This document shows positions 21,862-31,350 of a stretch of DNA of 64,000 nucleotides, one piece after another. Position 1 is the first letter of the stretch. Every line of letters begins with the position of its first letter. A model generated the notes under the pieces. The model had not been told where the DNA came from, made no database searches, and saw only the letters and a program-made list of their open reading frames with translations. The stretch covers positions 1,940,876,955-1,940,940,954 of the forward strand of contig NC_056735.1 in NCBI RefSeq assembly GCF_019279795.1, read 5' to 3'. A program made the translations under genes and the position numbers. This DNA comes from Protopterus annectens. Its lineage: Eukaryota > Chordata > Ceratodontiformes > Protopteridae.

Positions 21862-24558
21862 ATGGGTAAACTGAATCGAGATCATACGGATTTCACTAAC
21901 GGTCATATCTTTGAATAGCCTAGAGAGGATAATACCAGTCAAGGACGTCCTCATTCTTCAACTACCAAACAAAGGAAAGCCATACAAGGTTTGGCTGTAA
22001 AAAAGACTGCTAACACTTTGCATTCTTCTCGAACAACTACTACCTCATCAACTTCTCTTCCCCCTTCGACTTCATCTACGGAAGAGGAGGTTCCTACTGT
22101 CAGCATTGATATTGCCACCAGGGATCTGGGAGGTACTGGTGCTAATGATACCAATGATGGTAGTAATTCCAACACCGCTATTAATTGTGCTACTAGACCT
22201 AAAGAAGCGACGACACACCTACCAGTAAACTGGCCGTTGACGTTTTTTTTGAGGTAGAATACGTACAGGCCACAGAGGACGCAGAGTCAAGAACGCAAAC
22301 GGAAGAAGTTTGTGGACTAAATATTGGGGGAAATGACTTAGTAGTTAACTTATCCAAGATCACACTGGATCCTGATGTTATCAGCCTGTTAAATAAGGGG
22401 CTGAGTTTTATTCCAGCTGTTTCTTCTGATGTGAATGAATTTATGACAGATGTTAGGTTATTCTGCAGGAATGTATCCCTGAAATGTATTTTTGGAGAAG
22501 GTTCTATGAAAGAGCAGCAGACCTATAAGAAATTGAGTTTATTTACTCCAGTTAATCCTCCTCAAGTAGAACTTTTTATGAAATTGTGTGAGGATGAGAT
22601 AAATAAGATGAGAGGTACAACAGATAAAGTTAAGAATTGTTTCTATAATTTGAACAGGAAAGAAAAAGAGGCTCTCCAACAGCTGAGAAGGACAGATAGC
22701 TTGGTGATCAAACCAGCAGATAAAGGTGGCTGCATAGTAGTGATGGATGCAGACTGGCATCGTAATAGTTTCACTGATGTTGGATGACAACATGACTTAT
22801 CGCAAATTGAGTAAGAAAGAAGTAAATCAGAGAATTGAACGTATCAGAGGGAGCACCTATGATCGACTGATGGAAAGAAGGATCAGTCAAGATTTATATG
22901 AATTTTTTGAAACACCTCATCCTATGTTTCCCAGCATTGGTGGATTACCTAAGATACATAAAGATCTTTTGGACCCTCCCTTACATCCCATTGTCTCTGG
23001 GAGAGGATGGATCACTGAATCCATATCCATGTATGTTGAAAATGAACTCAATAAAGCTTTGCCTTATGCTACCACTGTCCTAAAGGATACAGGCAGCTTC
23101 TTGAAAGACTTGTTCTCCACTGTCAAGTCTCTGGATGATTTTGATAACGTTCTACTTGTAACTATGGACATAACCAGTCTCTTTACTGTGATCCCCCATG
23201 AGTATGGCCTGAGGGCCTTACATGATTTTCTGATTAGACATAATCTAACAAAGGAACCTCTTTGTTCTCTGCTGGAATAAGTCCTTGAGAATAACATTTT
23301 TATGTCTGGAGATACCTTTTATTTGCAAACCTGGGGTGTGGCCATGGGAACTCCATGTGCCAACAGTTATTCAAACTTGGTCTTGGCTGAGTGGGAATTT
23401 AAAACAATCTTCAGTGATGGAAATATCTGGAAGAATGAACTTGTCTATTATGGGCGATTTGTGGATGATGTTTTTTGTTTATGGAAAGGAGGTATTGACC
23501 AATAGGATCTTTTTGTCAGCTTTATTAACAACAGCACTGACTTCCTTGAGTTCAAAATGAAACACTCATCCTCAGTCATAGATTTCTTGGATGTTAAGAT
23601 ACGTTTACATCCAATTCAAGGTCTCTCTACTGGGGTGCATAGGAATGAGACCTGGCAAAATCATTTCTTACACAGGCAGAGCATGCATCCAAGACATATT
23701 TTTGATAACATCTTTGACAACCAAATCTTAAGAGTCTCAAGACTATGTACTGATGAGGAGGAATTCTTGGAAGAGCAATCCAATCTATGTAGATATTTGA
23801 AGGATGGGCCCTACCAGGAAAATAATTTTCCATCAGTTTCACAGGTGCAAGCCTATAGAAAGCAAAGAGGTCAACCTTATTACTCAGAGAGGTCTGAACA
23901 AGCTTTACGAAGACAGTCTAATGACACAACACCCCAACAACTTAGATGTATGCTTACTTACAGTTCAGACAATCGAAAGGACTGTGAAGTGATTAGGACA
24001 TTTTGGCCGATTCTGAAAGTGGATGACAAGATAAAGAACATCGTTGGAGAGAGACCCAGGTTTTTCTACAAGAATAAAAAGAATATCAAGAGTTTATTAT
24101 GCCATAAAGATGGCTTTAAATGTGGTGGTCCACTATCAGACAGCAAAGGTACTTTTAAATGCTGCAGATGCAAAGCTTGTCCTTACGTAGATACTAGTAA
24201 TACTTTCCTCAACCCAGTATCTGGACGTAACTTTCATTTCGATGTTTATGCTGACGTTACTACTAGCCATATTATTTATTTGGCTACTTGTCGCAAGTGC
24301 CAAGTGTTTTACCTTGGTAAAACTGACCAACGACTAAAGGATCGTATTCTACGACATGTCAGGGACATTGATCAGAAAGTTCCACATAATGCCTTAGCAG
24401 CACACATATTAGTCCATCCTACGCATAATTTTTTGTTTAAAGCTGTGGAAGTGGTCACCCAAAACATCAGGGAAGGAGATGTCCATAACAGGACAGAACT
24501 GAGAGAGATCCTTTGGATCAATATTTTTAGAGCCAATCGACCCCCAGGTCTGTCTTAA
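21862..24558 (+). pseudogene. Penelope-like RT + GIY-YIG endonuclease, family 2 right arm (most complete)
   Basis: About 900 codons starting at ATG 21862 (MGKLNRDHTD). The N-terminal region is Ser/Thr-rich; there is a stop near 21916 and a frame change in a T-run near 22243. A segment with LSKITLDPDVISLLNKGLSF (22345-22410) matches the conserved region before the Penelope RT. RT motifs: KPADKGGCIVV (22710), GLPKIHKD (22940), motif A MDITSLFTVIPH (23164), motif B GVAMGTPCANS (23336), motif C FVDDVF (23459). Then FKCCRCKACP (24157) and the endonuclease IIYLATCRKC..FYLGKT (24270-24325). Further breaks: a frame change near 22770, TAA at 23278 and TAG at 23503. The left arm has sense codons at both stop positions, so the stops arose after the arms formed or in one template only. 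Confidence 0.87.
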
Positions 24559-24778
24559 TACAATAGTACCTCTCAGACCTGTTCTAAAATCTAGAAGAAA
24601 CCTACCAAACATTAATACATGATTCTAGTATTTATAACATTGAACTACATTATAGGAGACAAATCTCCACTTTGAACATTTATTTTTGTCCTGTGCCTTT
24701 AAGAACACCAAAAACAATTAGCTACCAGCTCTTGATTGTGTTTCCTTTATAAACAGGAAGAGCTAACCACACTTTTAT

Positions 24779-24816
24779 ACGATCTGAAGAAGACATCTGC
24801 CGAAAGCGCTTATCGT
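24779..24816 (+). ncRNA. Hammerhead-ribozyme-like motif, PLE family 2 right arm
   Basis: In order: ACGAU (24779-24783), core CUGAAGA (24784-24790), stem II region 24791-24801 ending UGCC, GAAA (24802-24805), minimal stem III GCGC (24806-24809), UU, then AUCGU (24812-24816). ACGAU and AUCGU are perfectly complementary, giving stem I. Comparing both arms, the likely ancestral stem II was GGCA/UGCC. Predicted cleavage is after 24811. Type I topology with a very short stem III matches the ribozymes known from Penelope elements. Confidence 0.6.
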
Positions 24817-24832
24817 TTGGACAATTTCATCA

Positions 24833-25180
24833 GCTTTTTACACTCCAGTGAAGTATATGTTTTTGTCAGCTTTGCTTACAAAGCATCTATTAACTGTGCT
24901 TTAACAACTTGAAGCCTGAAGTTATGGATGTTAATTACTAGGCTAATTATTTCAGTATTTCAGTGACGTTTGCATTTTGTCAACTTCACTTTTTAAGCTT
25001 TCAATAAATTGAGTTTTAACAGCCTGAAGTTTGAAGCTGTGGATGACAACTGCTTGGATACTTAACTATTTTCAGTTCATCATATTCTAGTGAAGTTTAC
25101 ATCCTGTCAGCTTCACTTTTTAAGCGATTAATGAATTGTGTCTTAACACAGCTTGAAGCTGTGGATGACACCTAAGGTCT
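24833..25180 (+). repeat. Three ~120-bp tandem repeats in PLE family 2 tail, right arm
   Basis: Mirror of the left-arm set: units with GAAGCTGTGGATG-like starts near 24915, 25035 and 25155, and TGAAGTTTACAT-like internal parts. Confidence 0.72.
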
Positions 25181-25244
25181 TTTTTCTTTGTTCATTTGCC
25201 TACCCTCGGTGTCTTTAGTAGTGGTGCAGATAATTTATTTCCTC

Positions 25245-25256
25245 TATTGAGTAATA
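25245..25256. other. Target-site duplication of PLE family 2, right copy
   Basis: TATTGAGTAATA, matching 19221-19232. The family 1 copy B reading frame resumes directly after it. Confidence 0.8.
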
Positions 25257-26432
25257 TGTTTTGCTAATGCATTTGTGTCACTACCATCTCTTATAGCTCT
25301 AATATGTTCTCCTATTCTTTCTTTTAACTTGTGCTCCATTTGCCCTATGTAGAAACAAGTGCAATGGGTACATAGAGCGCAATAAACAACTTTTGTGGAA
25401 TCACAACTACATTTTCCCGTTATATTAATATTACAATTATTAATGGTTATGGAATTTAATTCTAAGATAAATTTACAAAACTTACATTTACTGCATTTAA
25501 ACATATAACCTTTTGTTTTAGGTCTAAAACTAGTTTCAAAATATTTTTTAAGGTTATGGCCCTTCCTGTAAACAATAGATGGAAATCCTCCAATCGTTTT
25601 TCTTATTAGTGGGTCATTTGACAATAAGGACCAATTTTTTGTCAAAATATCCCTAATTGTGTGGCTATCAGAATTAAAAGTAGTAATAAAACTACTGCCA
25701 AAATAATTTTTACTTCTATTATTGTCATAATTACAATTAATTATATGTTCATGATGGTTGTTCGAATTTTGATTGAATACATTTACCCTAGATGTTATTC
25801 CTGTACCTGTAATAATATCTCTATTTTCACCCACAAGTGGTGTAATAGTATTGTCTAACAAAAGGGGCCTGAAGTGTCCATTTTCTCTTTTATGGATAAC
25901 TTCTTCCATGATGTCAATTATTAGGGTCTCTGGGTAGCCCCTATGCAAGAACTCATTTCATTTCATTAACTCACATTCCCTTAAGAACCTATTCCATCTA
26001 CTCATCATACGTGACACTCTTACAAATTGCCCTTTTAGTACAGCCCTCTTTTGTGTATATGGGTGACTACTGTTATAATGCAGTAAACTATTACTGTAGC
26101 TTTTTTTATGAAATATTTCTGATAAGAAAGTGTTGGTTTCATAATCTTTTTTTATGAGAACATCCAAGTAAGAAATTTGATTGATGTCCCATTCACCAAG
26201 AAATTTCAAAAAATTGGTTGTTTGATTAATATATTCCAAAAATTCCTTGATTTTAATTTCTTCTCCATGCCACAAGATAAATATATTGTCCAAGAAGCAC
26301 AAATAAATAACACAATACTGAAAGAATGGAGAATTAAAAATGAAGCGTTTTTCTCATATACACATAATAATGTTAGCATAGAGCCCACAACAAGGGGACC
26401 CCATGGCAACACCTGTCTTTTGAAAATATAAA
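25245..26432 (-). pseudogene. PLE family 1 copy B: RT C-terminal half and GIY-YIG endonuclease
   Basis: Minus-strand continuation of copy B on the far side of the family 2 insertion. It starts (5'-truncated) just before motif B FQKTGVAMGSP near 26415. Motif C reads FLDNIFILW, so the second catalytic Asp is Asn. A frame break occurs near 25950, then there are about 235 open codons (25948-25244) with the cysteine cluster CSKCKFC and the endonuclease VVYCALCTHC..FYIGQM, ending HITQ at the insertion. The final C-terminal codons are at about 19210-19040. Confidence 0.85.
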
Positions 26433-26443
26433 TGATATAGTAT

Positions 26444-29027
26444 ATAATGATATAGTAATGGAAAATAATAGTGATGCACATTTTTTAGAAGCAGCGGCCT
26501 TCCCGTCCCTCAGGCGTTCGGAAAGGATAAGCTAACAGAATCAGAACAGAACTTTTTCCAGGAAAATTATTAGGGAAACAGGGACCAGCAAGCATGGAAT
26601 GGGACCTCTACCAACAGGGGCAGAATGAATTACAAAAGAGGCCCATGGTGAAGCCGCAGATAGACTATGAAATTGACTCTAAACCCATAATTTTAATGAA
26701 TAAAGCAAAAGATTTCACAGTTCATAATTTTTCTAGCTATGTCTTTGATGAGTCAGTTTATGACCTTTTTTCCAAAGGCCAAACTTTTGTTCCTAGTAAG
26801 AACATGAATGTTGTGGAAACTGTTATTGATTTAAAATTATTTGTTCGAAAGTTGAACCTTGCACTCATATTCCAGCATAATAGTAAAGTAATTAAGCCAT
26901 TCTATTTCTCCAGCACCTATAACCCACCTTTAAATTGAGCTTTAGAATTTTTTGAAAAAATGTGTGAATTATATATTCGCTCTACAGAAACCAAACATAA
27001 AAATAAATATAATTTAAATAAAACGTAGACTGGTAACTTACAAATGTTAATGAATATTAGAAACATTAGACTTGTAAAACCTGATAAAGGAGGGGGCATG
27101 GTCATTTTTGATTATAACGACTATATAGATAGAATGGAGAATATAATTACTAGTAATACTTATATAAGCAGTTCCATTAATGAAATGAATGGTGCATATA
27201 GATGAATCAAGGGCACGTTACAGGACCTCTTCATTAAAGGGGCTATTAATATAGATGATTTGAACTACATGTCGGTGTTGTATCCTAGGACACCAGTTTT
27301 AATTTGGGTTCCTAAGATACATAAGGATTGTAAAAAAACACCTAGGAGACCTATCGTTGATGCCCAAGGATCAATTACGAACCCTATAGCTAAATATTTG
27401 GATGAAAAATTAAAACCATATGTGCTGGCTGAGGCCCATTTGTGCAAAGTTTCATGGGATTTTTTGTCAAGAATGAATGAAGTGAGCTTTGGGGTACAAG
27501 ATATATTTATAACTATAGATGTCAAAGATCTATATTCAGTTATACCTCATAATGTGGATACAGAATGGTTTATTGATTATTTATATAGTAAAGGACTATC
27601 TCAGGATAATATTAATTTATATGATCTATTGCTTGACATTGTACTTAAAAATAATTACATAATGTTTAATGATAAATTATATTTTCAAAAGACAGGTGTT
27701 GCCATGGGGTCCCCTTGTGGTGGGATCTATGCTAACATTATTATGTGTATATGGGAAAAATGCTTCATTTTTAATTCTCCATTCTTTCAGTATTCAGTAT
27801 TGTGTTATTTATTTGCGCTTCTCAGACGATATATTTATCTTGTGGCATGGAGAAGAAACTAAAATCAATGAATTTTTGAAATATATTAATCAAGCGACCA
27901 ATTTTTTGAAATTTCTTGGTGAATGGGACATCAATCAAATTTCTTACTTGGATGTTCTCATAAAAAAAAAGATTATGAAACCAACACTTTCTTATCAGAA
28001 ATATTTCGTAAAAAAGCCTACAGTAATAGTTTACTGCATTATAATAGTAGTCACCCATATACACAAAATAGGGCTGTACTAAAAGGGCAATTTGTAAGAG
28101 CGTCACATATGGTGAGTAGATGGGAGAGTTTTCTAAGGGAATGTGAGTTAATGAAAACCATGTTCTTGCATAGGGACTACCCAGAGGCCCTAATAATTGA
28201 CATCATGGAAGAAGTTATCCATAAAAGAGAAAATGGACACTTCAGGCCACTTTTGTTAGACAATACTATTACACCACTTGTGGGTGAAAATAGAGATATT
28301 AATACAGGAACAGGAATAACATCTAGGGTAAATGTATTCAATCAAAATTTGAACAACCCTCATGAACATATAATTAATTGTAATGATGACAATAATAGAA
28401 GTAAAAATAATTTTGGCAGTAGTTTTATTACTACTTTTAATTCTGATAGCCACACAGTTAGGAATATTTTGACTAAAAATTGGTCCTTATTGTCAAATGA
28501 CCCACTAATAAGAAAAACAATTGGAGGATTTCCATCTATTGTTTACTGGAATGGTCATAACCTTAAAAATGTTTTGAAACTAGTTTAAGACCTAAAACAA
28601 AAGGTTATATGTTTAAATGCATAAGTTTTGTAAATTTATCTTAGAAATAAATTCCATAACCATTAATAATTGTAATATTAATATAATGGGAAAATTTAGT
28701 TGTGATTCCACAAAAGTTGTTTATTGCGCTCTATGTGCCCATTGTACTTGTTTCTACATAGGGAAAACAGAGCGCAAGTTAAAAGAAAGAATTGGAGAAC
28801 ATATTAGAGCTATAAGAGATGGTAGTGACACAAATGCATTAGCAAAACATATTACTCAATATACTACACATTCCTTTAGATTTTTTGCATTAGACCACCT
28901 AAATAATAGTTGCAGAGGAGGGGCATGGCAATTCATTCTTGAGGAAATGGAACTAAAGTGGCAAATACTTTTAGGTGCACATCTTTGGCCAGGATTAAAT
29001 GGCATGCTATCTTTGGTTATATTTTAA
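26444..29027 (+). pseudogene. PLE family 1 copy C: RT + GIY-YIG endonuclease, inverted
   Basis: Plus-strand copy, missing the upstream ORF and most of the N-terminal region. It begins in the Arg/Gly-rich part of ORF2. Pieces: 26594-26938, about 27040-27200, 27260-27862 (KIHKD, motif A IDVKDLYSVIPH, motif B GVAMGSPCGG), 27669-28082 (motif C FSDDIFILW), 27923-28588, 28617-29027 (VVYCALCAHC..FYIGKT and C-terminus WPGLNG). It has many stops and frameshifts. It keeps a Tyr codon where copy A has TAA before motif B, and it shares with copy A the frame change after the Arg/Gly-rich stretch. Confidence 0.87.
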
Positions 29028-29241
29028 AACTAAAAGCTTTAGAACATTAAAGTTCAAGTGACACTACTACATTATTCCATCCAAACTTTGTATATGTATT
29101 ATTTACTGTGTCCCAATTCAATCTTTACATATATACACATATTAGAATTTTCTCAAATAACGTGGTTTTGTTTGCTTTGTTTGTTATTAAAAGCAACATA
29201 CTGCGTGCACTATGCGGTTGTAGTTTCAGATTATATGGTAT

Positions 29242-29244
<3 letters not shown>

Positions 29245-29311
<67 letters not shown>

Positions 29312-29322
29312 ACAAATGGTGA

Positions 29323-29387
<65 letters not shown>

Positions 29388-29398
29388 ACAAATGGTGA

Positions 29399-29459
<61 letters not shown>
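29245..29459. repeat. (AT)n tracts with a duplicated spacer
   Basis: Three AT-dinucleotide runs separated by two identical spacers, TTTTACAAATGGTGATACT, near 29309 and 29385. Copies A and B have one such spacer each. Confidence 0.92.
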
Positions 29460-29465
<6 letters not shown>

Positions 29466-29686
29466 TTTTAACATTGTTATTGAAGAGTTTTTATTTACAT
29501 ACATAACTTTTTAATTTAATAGGGTTTTTTATGAGGAGTAGAGGGGAGCATTACACTAAAATTAAATTTAAACTTAAATTAAAATCAATCATTCTATTAC
29601 TGAGATGGGCGAATGGGAATGAACATCTAATTAAGTAATAGTATTCTATTATAGCTTTAAAAGGCAAAAGAAATGATGTATTTTTT

Positions 29687-29730
29687 GTCAGAGGAAGTTT
29701 GTCATTCAAGACAAACAAAAGCGCTTAATT
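29687..29730 (+). ncRNA. Hammerhead-ribozyme-like motif, PLE family 1 copy C
   Basis: CAGAGGA, then GTTTGTC / GACAAAC stem with ATTCAA loop (perfect 7 bp), AAAA in place of GAAA, GCGC, UUA. The stem is better paired than in copies A and B, while the GAAA is lost. Confidence 0.42.
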
Positions 29731-29937
29731 ATTATATGCTTTACTACTATTTATTTATTTATGAGCGTATATAGTAAATGTATTTACACGCTGTTTAGCT
29801 GTTCAAGCTTGATTTGCCGAGCGTATATTGTAAATATTTTTTACACGCTACTTAAATCGCTTTTAAATTGTTTTTAAACCGAGTTCATTCAAGACATTTC
29901 TTTTTCTGCCTGCCTGGATCCGTTTCTTGCACTTACA

Positions 29938-29951
29938 GGCTTTTATTTCTA
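29938..29951. other. Target-site duplication of PLE family 1, right copy
   Basis: GGCTTTTATTTCTA, matching 13841-13854. Confidence 0.85.
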
Positions 29952-30420
29952 TGTGTGTATAATCTATGGCCCCTATTATTTTAGGAAAGTATGCTATTGC
30001 ATAGAATTCCTGCATGTTTCTTGTTCTTTCCTGTGATGTTCATGGGAAAGAGATAAGCTCCCTTGCATTTAGTAGCATTGCATCCAAAATCTGGTGTAAT
30101 ATTCTTAAGGCTGATGTCTGTGCCACCCTCAAGATAGTCCCTGTGGGTCTCTGCAAAGTACCATTAGCTACAATATGTAATGTTAAACATACTTTTTGTT
30201 TTCACTGGGATGAATTCATTATGATTTCCCTGTGTCCTGAGTTGGGGTGGGGGTGGGAAAAGTTACATATTTCTTCATTGATTTTTCTGTCTACCCTGTA
30301 TCCCTCAACAATTTCTGTTTCATGCAGTCCATAATAACTTTGATGGGGTCTAAACACCCTTCTTCTTCTTGTCCATGGTCTGGTAGCAACAACATTAGTA
30401 CCCTGATTTCAAACCTGTTG
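29938..30420 (-). pseudogene. HARBI1-like PIF/Harbinger transposase, N-terminal half
   Basis: Minus-strand continuation of the split transposase. From about 30370 down: RRVFRPHQSYYGLHETEIVEGYRV, a decayed helix-turn-helix region, then IVANGTLQRPTGTI, SALRILHQILDAML, ELISFPMN, and after a frame change FYAIAYFPKIIGAIDYTHIEI ending at the duplication. In HARBI1-like proteins these correspond to the LRFLATG..F segment and to FPxVIGAIDCTHI, which carries the first catalytic Asp; that Asp is present. Stops and frame changes show it is a pseudogene. The C-terminal half is at 13410-13854. Confidence 0.85.
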
Positions 30421-30821
30421 CGCATACAACATATTAATAGTAGCAGCAACCCCTAACATACTTTTTTTCCTAGGTTTTGTCATGTCTGTATTCCAAAGAG
30501 ATTTGGTGTACATAGCAAAAGCCTATACTGAGTGTACATGACTGCTATATAGCTTCATGAATAGGTCCACTATGTTAAATCGGTTAATTAGTATGTACTT
30601 CATCTTTTTATTCTTTTATTAGCATATTCTACTGTTTATGTCATGTTGAGCCACTTAATGAATACCAAACAGTACATTATTGTTTTGACAGCATGGCACA
30701 CCATCAACATGATTGCTATCCTTTGTGCAGCTGTTAATGATTCTGACCATTGTGGGAGTTTATATGTATAACAGCAAAGATTGATCGATCAATATAATAT
30801 ACAAACAGATAGCTATAGTTG

Positions 30822-30825
<4 letters not shown>
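30421..30825. other. Unassigned; likely 5' flank of the Harbinger transposon
   Basis: AT-rich DNA upstream of the transposase N-terminus in its minus orientation. No terminal inverted repeat was identified. Confidence 0.3.

Positions 30826-30873
<48 letters not shown>
30826..30873. repeat. (AT)n tract, left of palindromic element 1
   Basis: About 48 bases of AT dinucleotides directly abutting the element. Confidence 0.95.
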
Positions 30874-30874
<1 letters not shown>

Positions 30875-30877
<3 letters not shown>

Positions 30878-31302
30878 TACTATTGTTTGTGCAAACGAGA
30901 GTCTGTCTGCAGCACGGCAGCCAAAAATCTGAATGTCATGCACAAAATTTAAATGGATGGGATAGTCGAACAGTAGTGCGTTCACATAAGTGTATTCGAC
31001 TATCTACATGGAGATCATGGTACAGTGGGGATTGGAAATTCATCCATATCCCCACTGCAATGTGATCTCAAAGTTAGAATATATTAGTAGCGAGGGTGGG
31101 GGTGCAGGGGAGCTTGCCCCCCTGCAAAAAAGTGATATATCATAAAGGAGTCTGATTTACATTAGCTCTTATACGGCTATCACGTGATGGTTTCGGTAAC
31201 AATGTCGACTCAAATGTGTCAACCATTTGGGTCAACATTGTAGCCATTCTGAATGTTTGTGTTTGGTTTTACTTTTTGTTGTTCAAAACATGAGATAGTA
31301 AA
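30875..31302. mobile_element. Palindrome-rich non-autonomous element 1
   Basis: A ~428-bp unit between two (AT)n tracts. Its ends are weakly inverted: left AGTTTACTATTG, right in reverse complement GGTTTACTATCT. The inside holds hairpins: GATAGTCGAA/TTCGACTATC (30959-31003), CAGTGGGGAT/ATCCCCACTG (31024-31058), and an imperfect CAATGTCGAC/GTCAACATTG pair (31199-31240). A G-rich core at 31056-31131 (+) reads AGTAGCGAGGGTGGGGGTGC then AGGGGAGCTTGCCCCCCTGC, and recurs in elements 2 and 3. No coding capacity. Superfamily not recognised. Confidence 0.5.

Positions 31303-31346
<44 letters not shown>
31303..31346. repeat. (AT)n tract, right of palindromic element 1
   Basis: About 44 bases of AT dinucleotides. 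Confidence 0.95.

Positions 31347-31350
<4 letters not shown>

Larger units (their letters stand above)
19233..25244. mobile_element. Penelope-like inverted pair, family 2
   Basis: A 6.0-kb insertion within family 1 copy B. The left arm (minus, 19233 to about 21830) is 5'-truncated at the RT. The right arm (plus, about 21840-25189) has the whole coding region. The arms meet head to head, so both outer ends are 3' tails, starting inside the left duplication with an A-rich segment then GACCTTAGGTGTC, mirrored on the right by GACACCTAAGGTC. The right end has about 55 extra bases (25190-25244) not found at the left. The arms are nearly identical over their shared part, so this is younger than family 1 around it. 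Confidence 0.85.
29028..29937 (+). repeat. 3' region / pseudo-LTR of PLE family 1, copy C
   Basis: Inverted copy of the tails at 13855-14855 and 18243-19220. It contains three (AT)n runs between 29245 and 29459 separated by two copies of TTTTACAAATGGTGATACT, and a hammerhead-like motif. It ends at CTTACA directly before the 14-bp target duplication. Confidence 0.82.
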
